From the NCBI RefSeq assembly GCF_029815055.1, contig NZ_JAPPWA010000002.1:1426001-1490000 (forward strand): DNA of 64,000 nt. The letters are read 5' to 3'. Shown here piece after piece: positions 16,562 through 28,510 of the stretch; position 1 is the first letter of the stretch; each line of letters starts with the position of its first letter. The notes beneath the pieces were generated by a model. The model saw only the letters and a list, made by a program, of their open reading frames with translations. It searched no databases and was not told the DNA's origin. The translations under genes and the position numbers were made by a program. The stretch comes from Ignatzschineria sp. RMDPL8A. Lineage in GTDB: Bacteria > Pseudomonadota > Gammaproteobacteria > Cardiobacteriales > Wohlfahrtiimonadaceae.

Positions 16562-18139
16562 ATGGCCGCGCGCATCTATTTTTGGGTAAAATGGTTAATC
16601 CTCGCATTTGTGCTAATCTCGGTTGCGATCACCATTATCACGCTAACGTTTAAAGACTTTAAGCCCAATCCTAGCTTTATGGGGAAAAAGCGTCCGCCGA
16701 TCGATCGCTCCTATCAAACTAAAATTGATCAAGCACTCGACCCAATCCTTGCCGAACATGCGGGCGAAACGGGGCTTGTGCTCTTAGAGGATAATCTTGA
16801 TGCCTTTGCCATTCGCGCGATTACGGCGAGAAATGCAGAGCGAACGCTCGATGTTCAATACTATATTTGGAACGATGATCTGACCGGCCATATGCTCGGT
16901 ATGGAGCTTTTAAAGGCGGCCGATCGAGGCGTTTTTGTGCGGATTTTGCTCGATGATCTTAATGCCATTAATAAAGACTCGGTTTTATCGGGATTAGCGG
17001 GGCATCCACAGATTGAAATTCGCCTCTTTAATCCGATCCATAGCCGTCAAAATATTATTACACGCAGCGTTGAGATGGTGTTTCGGGGCTTGAGCTTAAA
17101 TCGTCGCATGCATAATAAAGCGTGGATTGCCGATAGTCAGCTCGCGATTATCGGCGGGCGCAATATTGGTAATGAATATTTCGATGCCGATCCTGAGACC
17201 AATTTTTTCGATGTCGATCTTCTGTTAGCGGGGAACGCAGTGGGGGAGACGGAAGCGATTTTTGATCAATTTTGGAATAGTCCTGCGGTGATTCCGTTTA
17301 AACAGATTATGCCCTGGAAGAAAAAGTCGCTCCAAAAACTGCGTGATCGTGAGCTTGAGGTAGATGCTTCTGAGCGTGATATTCGCGAGCTTTATTTAGC
17401 AGAGATTAAAGCCTCGCCTTCGATTCGTGAGCTCTTTTTAGGGGAGCGTGAAATCATTTGGACTGATAAGGCGCACGTCTATTCAGATCCGCCTGAAAAA
17501 GTGTTTGATGAGAATGAGGACGAATGGCTCGTGAATACGGTTTTACATCGTGCTTGGAGCAGTGCCTCGGAGGAATTTTATCTCATTTCGCCCTATTTTG
17601 TCCCCGGTGAAGCGGGTGTTACCCAAATTTGTGATCTGCGTGAGCGAAATGTCAATGTACAGATTTTAACCAATTCGTTGGCAGCCAATGATGTGATGAT
17701 GGTGCATGGGGGCTATGCGCCATATCGTAAACCGCTCCTTGAATGTGGCGCAATGCTTTATGAGTTGATGCCCTTTAATATGGGGAAACGTCAAGGGATT
17801 GGGGCAAAAGGCGCGAGTCTGCATACCAAAGCCTTTATTATTGATAATCGTCTCAGTTTTATCGGTTCCTTTAACCATGATCCTCGCTCAGCACGGCTCA
17901 ATACCGAGATGGGGATCTTATTTGAGAGTGAAGTAATTACCGATAGTTTGAAAGATCTTTATGAAAATCATGTCACCCAACAAAATAGTTACATCCTCTT
18001 TTTAGAGGAAGGAAAAATTCGCTGGCGGGATGAAGCAGCAGGGGATCCAAAAATCTGGACACGCGAACCGGAGACAGGGCTTATCAAGCGGGCAATGACC
18101 AAAATCGTAAGCTGGCTCCCGATTGAATCGCAATTATAG
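16562..18139 (+). CDS. phospholipase D family protein, cardiolipin synthase C-like
   Basis: 525 residues. One N-terminal membrane anchor (about residues 8-29), then two PLD/HKD domains: H184-x-K186-x4-D191 and H421-x-K423-x4-D428, each followed by the GG/S-x-N motif (GGRN, GSFN). Order and length fit ClsC/YmdC, which makes cardiolipin from phosphatidylglycerol and phosphatidylethanolamine with partner YmdB in E. coli; no ymdB-like gene is adjacent here. The C-terminus (ETGLIKRAMTKIVSWLPIESQL) is intact, although CDI-derived sequence begins within 25 bp of the stop. Confidence 0.85.
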   Translation: MAARIYFWVKWLILAFVLISVAITIITLTFKDFKPNPSFMGKKRPPIDRSYQTKIDQALDPILAEHAGETGLVLLEDNLDAFAIRAITARNAERTLDVQYYIWNDDLTGHMLGMELLKAADRGVFVRILLDDLNAINKDSVLSGLAGHPQIEIRLFNPIHSRQNIITRSVEMVFRGLSLNRRMHNKAWIADSQLAIIGGRNIGNEYFDADPETNFFDVDLLLAGNAVGETEAIFDQFWNSPAVIPFKQIMPWKKKSLQKLRDRELEVDASERDIRELYLAEIKASPSIRELFLGEREIIWTDKAHVYSDPPEKVFDENEDEWLVNTVLHRAWSSASEEFYLISPYFVPGEAGVTQICDLRERNVNVQILTNSLAANDVMMVHGGYAPYRKPLLECGAMLYELMPFNMGKRQGIGAKGASLHTKAFIIDNRLSFIGSFNHDPRSARLNTEMGILFESEVITDSLKDLYENHVTQQNSYILFLEEGKIRWRDEAAGDPKIWTREPETGLIKRAMTKIVSWLPIESQL

Positions 18140-18165
18140 CGACAACAATTATAAGGACAAAAGAT

Positions 18166-18212
18166 AAAGCGAAAGACTGGCAAAATGCAGGTCTTCTCCT
18201 TGATATGCTTGC
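18166..18212 (+). repeat. 47-bp direct repeat, left copy, at the edge of the CDI scrap region
   Basis: Identical to 23433-23479. It encodes KAKDWQNAGLLLDML of the CdiA pretoxin region. Left of it the sequence is the ClsC-like gene end; right of it the pretoxin continues. The middle module carries a diverged version at about 21160. Confidence 0.8.
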
Positions 18213-19521
18213 CGGCGGCCTATCCAGTCCTGATACAGGGCTTTTAGGTACCCTTGCGGGAGCGAGCAATCCGGTTATTGCACAGGGTATTAAGGATTTA
18301 GTGAATAAGGAGGTTCTAAAAGATGGCGGAATGGGTCATCTGTTAGCTCATGCAATTGCCGGGGTAGCGATGGCAAAAGCTAATGGTGGCGATCTCCTTT
18401 CTGGAGCAATGTCAGCTGGCGGCGCAGAAGCATTAGCGCCGATCATCGCAGAATTCCTCTATGGTGATCGAGGCAAAAATCCTGAAGAGTTAAATACCGA
18501 TGAGAAAAACACCCTAAGCGCCATTATCGGAATTCTCGGGACAGGCGCCGGTGCATTAACGGGCGATAGCGCAATTGATGCCGTAATCGGCGATAGCGTT
18601 GCAACCAATGCGGTAGAAAATAACCATTTAATACCTAAGAAACTACAAGGTTGTACACATTCAAATTCTGCATTGTGTGGAGCTGAACAGAAATTAATTG
18701 ATAAGCTTTTAGAAAGTGGTGTGCCCTCGTATGAGGATATAACAGCCAAAATAGAAGCTTGTACACAAGATCCAATTTGTACGCAGGCTGAAGAAAATGC
18801 AATACGCTTAGAAGGTATTGATGCTACCAAAGAAAAAATTAACGATTTATTTGCTAATGGAGAATTATCTCGTCAGGAACTTGCTCTTCTAAATAATCAA
18901 TTAGCCGCAGACATTTCTGAATATATGAGGCAAGAAGGAAATGTTGGCGAAGAGATGAGCTGGAAAGAGAAACCTTATGGTTATTTTATAGATGAAAATA
19001 ATATTAAGGAGAAAATGGCATTAGGGCTATCGAGAGAGGAGGCAGAATTTGATGCACTGATAGATAAAACCCTAGAAATGGGTATTGCCAGTCTCGGTGG
19101 TATTGGGGGGATAAAAGGAGGGGGCAAAAAGCCAGGGAATTCTAATAATAAAGACAAGGAAGAATCTGGAAATAAAACGCAAGTATCAGGTAATCATTCC
19201 AATAGAGAAATAGTATTAGATAAGGTTAATACATATGAACAAGCTCGAAATAAAGCTTTAGATTTGGTTGGTGATTTGGGTGTGGATTCAAAACCCTATA
19301 TAGGGACATTATCTGCAAGCGCTGGATATGAGAAAGTTGTAGGAAGAGTTAGTGCGGATGGAAAAAAAAGATGGCGCTTAGATTATGATCCCGATAAAGG
19401 AATGCATATTAATATTGAGGATTTTTCAAAAGGAAAAGGAAGTAAAGGCGTAAAGGTAGTTATACCATTTAAGGGAAACGAGCAGGATTTTAAGAACATA
19501 TTGAATCATTTAAATAGGTAG
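18205..19521 (+). CDS. displaced CdiA C-terminal toxin module (VENN pretoxin + nuclease-like toxin)
   Basis: CdiA-type homology begins at 18163, inside a frame with no upstream start, so this is a 5'-truncated orphan; the ATG at 18205 is only the first available. Up to 18624 it encodes the pretoxin region ending in the VENN motif (18613-18624), the junction where CDI toxins vary. The variable part has a Cys-containing linker (residues ~140-200), an Asn/Lys/Gly-rich hinge, and a last ~100 residues with GYEKVVGRVSADGKKRW and HINIEDFSKGKGSK. That end resembles, by recall, the RNase-like C-termini of Bacillus YobL/YxiD polymorphic toxins. An immunity-type gene follows after 7 bp. It could serve as a donor cassette for recombination. 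Confidence 0.75.
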   Translation: MLAGGLSSPDTGLLGTLAGASNPVIAQGIKDLVNKEVLKDGGMGHLLAHAIAGVAMAKANGGDLLSGAMSAGGAEALAPIIAEFLYGDRGKNPEELNTDEKNTLSAIIGILGTGAGALTGDSAIDAVIGDSVATNAVENNHLIPKKLQGCTHSNSALCGAEQKLIDKLLESGVPSYEDITAKIEACTQDPICTQAEENAIRLEGIDATKEKINDLFANGELSRQELALLNNQLAADISEYMRQEGNVGEEMSWKEKPYGYFIDENNIKEKMALGLSREEAEFDALIDKTLEMGIASLGGIGGIKGGGKKPGNSNNKDKEESGNKTQVSGNHSNREIVLDKVNTYEQARNKALDLVGDLGVDSKPYIGTLSASAGYEKVVGRVSADGKKRWRLDYDPDKGMHINIEDFSKGKGSKGVKVVIPFKGNEQDFKNILNHLNR

Positions 19522-19528
19522 TATTGTT

Positions 19529-19966
19529 ATGAAAACATTGTTTGATGAGTGCATAGAAGCATTAGCATTAGAATGTAAAATTAAAATTTTTGATGAACAA
19601 ACAAGTCGGAATATTGTTAATATGTTTGAAGATTTGTATCCAATCAGTAAGTGGAATTATGTTGAATGGAGTAAAGTTAAAGTTAAAAAGAAGATTGAGT
19701 TATATAATTATTCTTTTAATGATGTTTACGAATTTTTAAAAGATAATGCTCTTTCGAGAGACTCAGAAATATATATAATTTGGGATGACGTGCAAATACC
19801 TGTAGTTAAAAGTACTTTAATTAGTATTCTCAATAATTTTGATGACGTGGAGTGCGTGGCACCTAATATATGGTTACTGTCAGCTGATAAAATGTATTTG
19901 ATAGAGTTTCATCACGATGGAGATAGAGGCTGGACAATAGGATTGACATCTAGTATTAGAAAATAA
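19529..19966 (+). CDS. putative CDI immunity protein for the upstream toxin module
   Basis: 145 residues, AT-rich, 7 bp behind the toxin module. Acidic protein with the block EIYIIWDDVQIPVVKST and IEFHHDGDRGWTIGL, which I recall from proteins annotated as CDI toxin immunity proteins. Position directly after the toxin frame is the standard CdiA-CT/CdiI arrangement. The ribosome site is weak. An intact immunity gene beside a truncated toxin is expected when the module is kept for protection or as a cassette. Confidence 0.7.
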   Translation: MKTLFDECIEALALECKIKIFDEQTSRNIVNMFEDLYPISKWNYVEWSKVKVKKKIELYNYSFNDVYEFLKDNALSRDSEIYIIWDDVQIPVVKSTLISILNNFDDVECVAPNIWLLSADKMYLIEFHHDGDRGWTIGLTSSIRK

Positions 19967-20046
19967 TTGGGTCGCTTTTAAATATTACAAATATGCATAT
20001 TTAAATGTACTATTCAATTGAGTTTAAAAGCTGTTAAAAAAGTTGA

Positions 20047-22397
20047 TCCTACGATGGAATAAAATCAACAAATCTGACGGCTGATAATGATATTAATATT
20101 ATCGCTGCAGAGAGCACTTCTAGTGAAGCTAGTAAAAACAGTAGCTCAGGCTGGAATGCCGGCGTTGTGGCGGCAATTGGTTCTGGTGGAACGGGTTTTG
20201 GGATTACTGCCGGTGCCAATAAAGGCAAAGGTAAAGGTCAAGGCAGCGGCGAGTATTACACCAATAGCGTTGTCGGCACTGAAACAGGCAAAACCATAAT
20301 CGTAAGTGGTGGCAATACCAATATTGTTGGTGGTGAAGTCTATGGAAAAGGCGTAGAACTTGATGTCGGTGGTGATCTTACGATCGTTAGTACGCAAAAT
20401 CGTTCCGATTACCATAGTAATCAGAAAGACTCTTCTGTTCAAGGTGCGTGGATGTTGGGCGGTGGTGGTTCTGTTTCAGGAAGTCATAGCCAATCTAAAA
20501 TCGATGCTAATTATCAGTCTGTAACAGATCAGAGCGGAATTTTTGCCGGCGATGATGGTTTCCAAGTGAAAGTTGAGGGGAATACGCACCTTTCAGGTGG
20601 CGTTATTGTGGCCAATGAAAAAGCAGAGTTAGAAGGTCTTAACAGCTTTGAAACCGGCACGATTACCTCCAATGATCTTGTCAATAAATCAGAATATGAT
20701 GGTGAAGGGGTTGGGATTAGCGGCGGTTATGGCTATCAAAATGATGGGCCAAACAATCCGAAAGGAACTAATCCAACGCAAACAGAAACGGTTAATCTCC
20801 CTGATGGCTCGCATAGTGTGAATAAAAATGTGGGTTACGGTAAAGATAAAGAGTCTGAATCAAGCGTCACACAATCAGGTATTGGCACCGGCAACATTAA
20901 AGTTACGGATAATGAGAAGCAGAAAGAACTCACCGAACAAACCGCCGAGGAAGCAACAAAAGGGATTGAGAGCAATCTCACCACCGAAACCGTTGCTGAC
21001 AATAGTGGTGCGATCGAGAATATCTTTGATAAAGAGAAAGTCCAAGCGGAGATTGATCTACAAGTTAAAGTAACGCAGCAGTTTGACCGAACGCGTCAGG
21101 ATATGAAGCAGATCATCAATCAAAAAATTGATGAATACAAGGATAAAAATCCAGATAAAGCGAAAGATTGGCAAAATGCCGGCTTACTACTCGATATGCT
21201 TGCCGGCGGTCTATCAAGTCCCGGCGAGGGTTTAGGCATTGTTGCTGGCGCAGCAAATCCTGCAGTAGCGCAAATGATCAAAGGAATGGTCAATGATGGG
21301 ACGCTTGAAGAAGGAGGTTTAAGTCATCTCCTCGCGCACGGAATCGCCGGCGCAGCAATGGCAGCGGCCAATGGTGGCGATCTATTATCAGGAGCATTAA
21401 CGGCAGGCGGTGCAGAAGCTCTAGCGCCGATCATTGCAGAATTCCTCTACGGCAAAGGCAAAAAACCAGAAGATTTAACCGCAGATGAAAAAAATACCCT
21501 AAGCGCCATTATCGGAATTCTCGGTATAGGAGCTGGAGCTTTAACAGGTGATAGCGCCCTAGATGCCGTAATCGGTGACAGTGTTGCAACCAATGCGGTG
21601 GAGAATAATCTTACTCACAATAAAGCTGGCTCGAATAAGCTTCCTGATCGGTTGAAAGAGCTTGATACAAAAATTTCTGAACATATTCCAAGTATGGATG
21701 AATTTCAGGAAAAATTTGATCAATGTACAACTAATGAATGTAAAAAAGAGGTTCGTGAAGAATATTATAAGGCTTCAGAGTTAGGTGATCAGAAAATTCT
21801 TGAACTTTATGAGTCAGGAGAGTTATCAAAAGAAGATATTAAGGATTTAGTCTCCCATTATCGAGATGCGATGATGAAAGGGGCTAGTGAAGGAGAGAAA
21901 AGATGGGAGAATAATCCATCAACCTTATCAACGCTTGAGTGGGCTAATACTATATCTAATTCCGCTCTAAATGCGATTCATGAGGCGATATTAATTGATG
22001 AAATGACAGCCAAAAGGGGAATAATTCTAGTAATTTTAAAGATCATGCCCGTAATGAAAAACTCATAGGAACTAATACAAGTGTTAATATAAATCAGCAA
22101 AATAAGCATATAGTCGGAACAAATGAAAATAAAACAGCAAATTCTAGCAGCTCAACACCAAGATCTACTTTAAGTAAAGATTTGGATGTTCAAAAAATTG
22201 TAGACCAATATGCAGGAACAGGTAGAGTGATTCCAGGAGGGAAAAAATTTGGAGAGCCAGGTTCAAAAGAAAGAATTTCTAGTGATAGAGTCATCGGGAA
22301 TTATTATGATGCCGGTTTACAAAAATTTATTCCCACAAAAAATTTTATAATTCATTACTCAAAAAAAGGAGTTCACATTGTCCCAGCAAGACCTTAA
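20047..22397 (+). pseudogene. 5'-truncated and frameshifted cdiA fragment ending in a type-50 toxin domain
   Basis: The frame opens after TGA at 20044-20046 without a start; a GTG at 20167 is a fortuitous candidate. The first ~200 codons are filamentous-haemagglutinin type repeat (LTADNDINIIAAES, GGDLTIVSTQNRSDYHSNQ). Next comes the coiled pretoxin (FDKEKVQAEIDLQVKV) and VENN at 21598-21609. The frame then breaks near 22015-22022 in an AAAAGGGG run and stops at 22068. Adding one base there restores a frame to 22397, reading NNSSNFKDHARNEKL and ending LDVQKIVDQYAGTGR ... FIIHYSKKGVHIVPARP. That end matches what I recall of the polymorphic toxin type 50 (Ntox50) domain. No cdiB or full cdiA is in the window. 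Confidence 0.8.
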
Positions 22398-22725
22398 GAA
22401 GAAAAATAAGCTTATAATTATTGAAACTGAGCTCAAAAAAAGTACTTTTTATAGCCTGATTGGTAGAGCTAGTAAAAAAATGAGAGGAATTAGTTTCAAT
22501 TATCAAGACTCGGTATTTACAATTGAGTTTTTTTTTGATCAAGAGCTCACAGAAGAAGAAGAAGAAGAGATGGAATATGCTCATACAGAAGTATTAGCTG
22601 ATATTTGGCCTGATATATATGACGGTGACATACGTTTAAAGTTAACGGTAGTCCCTGTCACAAAAGATATTTTTGAAAAGAAAGGAAACCGTGGTTGGAT
22701 TTTTTTGCGCAAGGAGTATGAATAG
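22378..22725 (+). CDS. putative immunity protein for the type-50 toxin
   Basis: 115 residues starting at TTG 22378, chosen because GGAG lies 7 nt upstream; the start overlaps the toxin frame end by 20 nt. Basic N-terminus, then a beta-rich body with a strongly acidic stretch LTEEEEEEMEYAHTEVLADIW, and the end GNRGWIFLRKEYE. I do not recognise the family; the assignment rests on position directly after the toxin domain and on tight overlap. AT-rich like the other immunity genes here. Confidence 0.65.
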   Translation: MSQQDLKKKNKLIIIETELKKSTFYSLIGRASKKMRGISFNYQDSVFTIEFFFDQELTEEEEEEMEYAHTEVLADIWPDIYDGDIRLKLTVVPVTKDIFEKKGNRGWIFLRKEYE

Positions 22726-22740
22726 TATTCAGCTCATAAT

Positions 22741-22865
22741 TTACTTATGGTAGCTGGCAGATTCAACTATGAAGTGCGACATGTGGATTTTTAGCTAAAA
22801 ATTCATTAGGTATTAAATATCTTAGCACTTTTCGAGATCTATTAGTTCAACAGGAAGGTGGATAA
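22741..22865 (+). pseudogene. remnant of a toxin C-terminus
   Basis: Two adjoining frames look like one broken coding end: VAGRFNYEVRHVDF (stop at about 22793) and LAKNSLGIKYLSTFRDLLVQQEGG (stop TAA 22863-22865). One missing T in the run at 22788-22792 would join them. It lies directly before an immunity-like frame, the position of a CdiA-CT end. Weak evidence, family unknown. Confidence 0.35.
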
Positions 22866-23101
22866 TTGATATTCAGCATCATGCTATTATTAATCTTTTC
22901 AAGAAAAATAACTTATTGATTTTAGGAGGAGATGTTTATAAAAAAGGGTCTGAAGGGGGCTTTGAATTTATTTATGCTAGTTGGTCCTATGATAGTAATG
23001 ATATTCAAGAAAGTATTTTAGTAGCTAGAGATTATTTAGAAAAGTTTAAAGAACAAGATTTTTACGTAGTTTTTGTAATAAAATTGTTAAATCATAAATA
23101 A
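22862..23101 (+). pseudogene. immunity-like gene lacking a canonical start codon
   Basis: The frame runs from ATA 22862 to TAA 23101, 79 codons: IIDIQHHAIINLFKKNNLLILGGDVYKK then SEGGFEFIYASWSYD and DFYVVFVIKLLNHK. It resembles, by recall, Imm40-type immunity proteins (ILGGDVYK block). The only internal ATG is 22931 or later, inside the conserved block. AGGAAGGTGG precedes ATA 22862, which overlaps the TAA of the preceding toxin remnant as ATAA. An ancestral ATGA overlap with one G-to-A change would explain both. Confidence 0.5.
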
Positions 23102-23225
23102 TTTTTTGTTGGTTGTAGCGTAAGCTCGCACATGGTTTATTAGGCGTAACAGTTGCAACCGCCAATGGGGCGATCTGTTAATGGGCATTAACGGGAGATA
23201 GTTATTCCTAAGCAGTATACTTAAA

Positions 23226-23515
23226 TTGTCTCCCTCGGTTCTAGTAAATCAGAAAGCGAAACTTGGGCAGAAGAAAAAGTTGCCTCAGGAAGCAAATATC
23301 TTTGATAAAGAGAAAGTTCAGGCGGAGATCGATCTACAAGTCAAAGTAACACAACAGTTTGACCGAACGCGTCAGGATATGAAGCAGATCATCAATCAAA
23401 AAATTGATGACTATAAAGATTCTGATCCAGAAAAAGCGAAAGACTGGCAAAATGCAGGTCTTCTCCTTGATATGCTTGCGGGCGGGCGGCTTAGAAAGCT
23501 GTCCGGCAACCCGAT
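23226..23515 (+). pseudogene. CdiA pretoxin fragment (third copy)
   Basis: From about 23299 to 23488 the frame repeats the pretoxin of the middle module almost base for base (FDKEKVQAEIDLQVKVTQQF to KDWQNAGLLLDMLAGG), then runs into unrelated sequence and stops at 23594. Just upstream (23123-23205) are shattered remnants such as LAHG, TANG and ALTGDS from the same region in shifted frames. Non-functional residue of recombination. Confidence 0.7.
23433..23479 (+). repeat. 47-bp direct repeat, right copy
   Basis: Same 47 bases as 18166-18212. Pretoxin homology ends just after this copy and begins just before the left copy, so the two edges are complementary halves of one pretoxin gene. Confidence 0.8.
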
Positions 23516-23524
23516 AGAGAAAGA

Positions 23525-23559
23525 AAAGCACTCTAGAGATTCCCTCAGAGTGCTTTTTA
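23525..23559. terminator. bidirectional terminator between the CDI scraps and alaS
   Basis: AGCACTCT (23528-23535) pairs with AGAGTGCT (23548-23555), with A/T runs on both sides, serving the plus-strand remnants and minus-strand alaS. Confidence 0.7.
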
Positions 23560-23612
23560 AATTTTCATGTATATCGTACATTTTACATCGTTAACGATGA
23601 CGTTTGATTAGA

Positions 23613-26252
<2,640 letters not shown>

Positions 26253-26254
26253 CT

Positions 26255-26260
26255 ATTATA
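26255..26260 (-). promoter_or_regulatory. -10 box of the probable alaS promoter
   Basis: TATAAT on the minus strand at 26260-26255. A weak -35 (CTTCGA) lies 17 nt upstream, inside the end of leuD. Transcription would start about 25 nt before the alaS ATG. Confidence 0.4.
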
Positions 26261-26273
26261 GAGGAAAATTCGA

Positions 26274-26927
26274 TTATTCGAAGATCCAAGGCGCTTCTTT
26301 TGCGCGTTTTTCTTCATAAGCGCGAATTTCGTCTGCATGTTCAAGCGTTAAGCTAATATCATCGAGTCCGTGAATGAGGCAATGTTTGCGAAATTCGTCG
26401 AGCTCAAAGTGATAAGCTTCGTGGAGCGCTCTGCCGCCAGCGATCGCAGTGACCGTTTGATTCGGTAGATCGATCTCGATCTCTAGGCCACTCTCTTTTT
26501 CCGCAAATTCAAATAGGCTTGCAATTTCGCTTTCAGTTAAACGAATAGGGAGCAGACCATTTTTAAAGCAGTTATTGTAGAAAATATCGGAATAACTTGA
26601 GCTAATCACGGAGCGAATGCCAAAGTCATCAAGTGCCCAAACCGCATGTTCGCGCGATGAGCCACAGCCAAAGTTTTCACGGGCAAGGAGGATCGATCCG
26701 CCTTGATATTCCGGCTTATTTAAGGGGAAATCCATATTGAGCGGGCGTTTTGAGTTATCCATTCCCGGTTTCCCTTGGTCAAGATAACGCCATTCGTCAA
26801 AGAGGTTGACCCCAAATCCGGTCTTATAAATACTGGTTAAAAATTGTTTGGGAATGATGGCGTCGGTGTCGATGTTAGCGCGATCAATCGGAATCACAAT
26901 GCCTTTATGGGTGGTAAATGGTTTCAT
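26274..26927 (-). CDS. leuD: 3-isopropylmalate dehydratase small subunit
   Basis: 217 residues, slightly longer than E. coli LeuD (201). Aconitase swivel domain: [21 protein letters not shown] at the start, [15 protein letters not shown] with the substrate-binding serine/arginine, and [13 protein letters not shown]. With LeuC it converts 2-isopropylmalate to 3-isopropylmalate in leucine synthesis. AAAGGAG supports the start, 10 bp after leuC, so the two are one operon. leuA and leuB are not in the window. Confidence 0.96.
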   Translation of the reverse strand: MKPFTTHKGIVIPIDRANIDTDAIIPKQFLTSIYKTGFGVNLFDEWRYLDQGKPGMDNSKRPLNMDFPLNKPEYQGGSILLARENFGCGSSREHAVWALDDFGIRSVISSSYSDIFYNNCFKNGLLPIRLTESEIASLFEFAEKESGLEIEIDLPNQTVTAIAGGRALHEAYHFELDEFRKHCLIHGLDDISLTLEHADEIRAYEEKRAKEAPWIFE

Positions 26928-26937
26928 GAGGGCTCCT

Positions 26938-28344
26938 TTAAATTAATTCTCTAACATCAACGAAATGACCGGCAATTGCCGCCGCGGCTGCCATGGCAGG
27001 GCTCACTAAATGTGTACGGCCATGAGCGCCTTGTCGGCCTTCAAAGTTTCGGTTTGAGGTAGACGCGCAATGCTCGTAGGGATCTAAACGGTCAGGATTC
27101 ATCGCTAAACACATGGAGCAACCAGGCTCGCGCCACTCAAATCCGGCATCGATAAAGATCTTATCAAGCCCCTCTTTTTCCGCTTCCGCTTTCACTAAAC
27201 CAGAGCCGGGAACCACCATCGCAAGCTTAATGGTATCTGCTACTTTTTTGCCTTTAACCACCTCGGCCGCTGCGCGAATATCTTCGATGCGAGAGTTGGT
27301 ACACGATCCAATAAAGATCTTATCGAGCTGAATCGTTTTCGGTGATTGATTGGCTTCAAGTCCCATATAGTTAAGTGCTTTAGTGATACTGTCGCGTTTG
27401 ACCTCAGAATCGGCTTTGGCAGGATCAGGAATTAATTCATTAATGCTAATCACCATCTCAGGGCTTGTTCCCCAGCTCACTTGCGGCTCGATGGTTTCGG
27501 CGTTAATCTCAATGACTTTATCAAAGGTCGCGCCCTCATCTGAATGGAGTCTGTTCCAGTAAGCCACCGCTTTATCCCAAGATTCGGCTTTCGGCGCAAA
27601 GGGACGATCTTTTACATAATTGATCGTTGTCTCATCAACGGCGACAAGTCCAACGCGTGCGCCGGCTTCGATTGCCATATTACAGATAGTCATACGGCCT
27701 TCCATGGAAAGATCGCGGATCGCTTCGCCAGAAAATTCGATCGCATAGCCTGTACCGCCCGCCGTACCGATTTTACCGATAATCGCGAGGATTAAGTCTT
27801 TTGCTGAAACGCCTTTTTGGAGTTTACCGTCCACTTTAATGTTCATGGTTTTTGATTTTGATTGAACAAGGCAACTTGTCGCCATCACATGTTCAACCTC
27901 ACTTGTGCCAATTCCAAAAGCGATTGAGCCAAAGGCGCCGTGCGTTGCGGTATGTGAGTCACCACACACAATGGTCATGCCTGGAAGCGTAGCGCCTTGT
28001 TCAGGGCCTGCGACGTGGACAATCCCGCGACGAATATCGCCAATGGGGAAGTAGGTCAGATCGTTTTGCGTTGCATTTTTGTGCAGGGTATCCACTTGCA
28101 GTTTCGCGATCGGATCTTCAATGTCATGAATGTTGCTCGTGGTCGGGGTGTTGTGATCGGCCATAGCGACGATTGAATTTTTGCGCCATAGCTCACGTCC
28201 CGCTTTCTCAAGGCCTTCAAACGCCTGAGCACTCGTTACTTCATGAATGATGTGTCGGTCAATATAGATTAATGCTGTGCCATCCTTTTCCGTGCGCACA
28301 ACATGATCCTCCCAGATTTTTTCATAGAGAGTCTTTGCTGTCAT
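26938..28344 (-). CDS. leuC: 3-isopropylmalate dehydratase large subunit
   Basis: 468 residues from the ATG at 28344 (E. coli 466). The frame is open further upstream, but [16 protein letters not shown] is the family N-terminus and GGAG lies about 10 nt before it. Iron-sulfur ligands: Cys in [13 protein letters not shown] and the pair in [11 protein letters not shown]. The substrate loop is [27 protein letters not shown]. It is the first gene of leuCD, divergent from proB. Confidence 0.97.
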   Translation of the reverse strand: MTAKTLYEKIWEDHVVRTEKDGTALIYIDRHIIHEVTSAQAFEGLEKAGRELWRKNSIVAMADHNTPTTSNIHDIEDPIAKLQVDTLHKNATQNDLTYFPIGDIRRGIVHVAGPEQGATLPGMTIVCGDSHTATHGAFGSIAFGIGTSEVEHVMATSCLVQSKSKTMNIKVDGKLQKGVSAKDLILAIIGKIGTAGGTGYAIEFSGEAIRDLSMEGRMTICNMAIEAGARVGLVAVDETTINYVKDRPFAPKAESWDKAVAYWNRLHSDEGATFDKVIEINAETIEPQVSWGTSPEMVISINELIPDPAKADSEVKRDSITKALNYMGLEANQSPKTIQLDKIFIGSCTNSRIEDIRAAAEVVKGKKVADTIKLAMVVPGSGLVKAEAEKEGLDKIFIDAGFEWREPGCSMCLAMNPDRLDPYEHCASTSNRNFEGRQGAHGRTHLVSPAMAAAAAIAGHFVDVRELI

Positions 28345-28387
28345 ACCCTGTAAACTCCAGTTTTTGTGAATCGTTATAGTTAGATAA

Positions 28388-28404
28388 GTGGGGATTTTAC
28401 CCAC
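28388..28404. promoter_or_regulatory. GTGGG...CCCAC inverted repeat between leuC and proB
   Basis: GTGGG (28388-28392) and CCCAC (28400-28404) flank 7 nt, within slightly longer imperfect symmetry. It lies 44 bp upstream of leuC in the divergent promoter region, so it may be an operator or 5' UTR hairpin. No leucine-rich leader ORF is present. Confidence 0.3.
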
Positions 28405-28510
28405 ATAAGAATTTATATTAACAAATTTAATCTGGAAGAGTGTTAGAATAAATTATTTTCGTGAAAACGGGCAATTTTTCAACATTTTTGAACAAGTTTT
28501 GGAAGCATTT

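Noticed and set aside
18140-23610. Insertion sequence or phage carrying the CDI modules
   Set aside because: No transposase, integrase or terminal inverted repeats; the only repeat is the 47-bp pretoxin segment.
28345-28500. Leucine leader peptide upstream of leuC
   Set aside because: The only short ORF (MLKNCPFSRK) has no Leu run and no attenuator follows.
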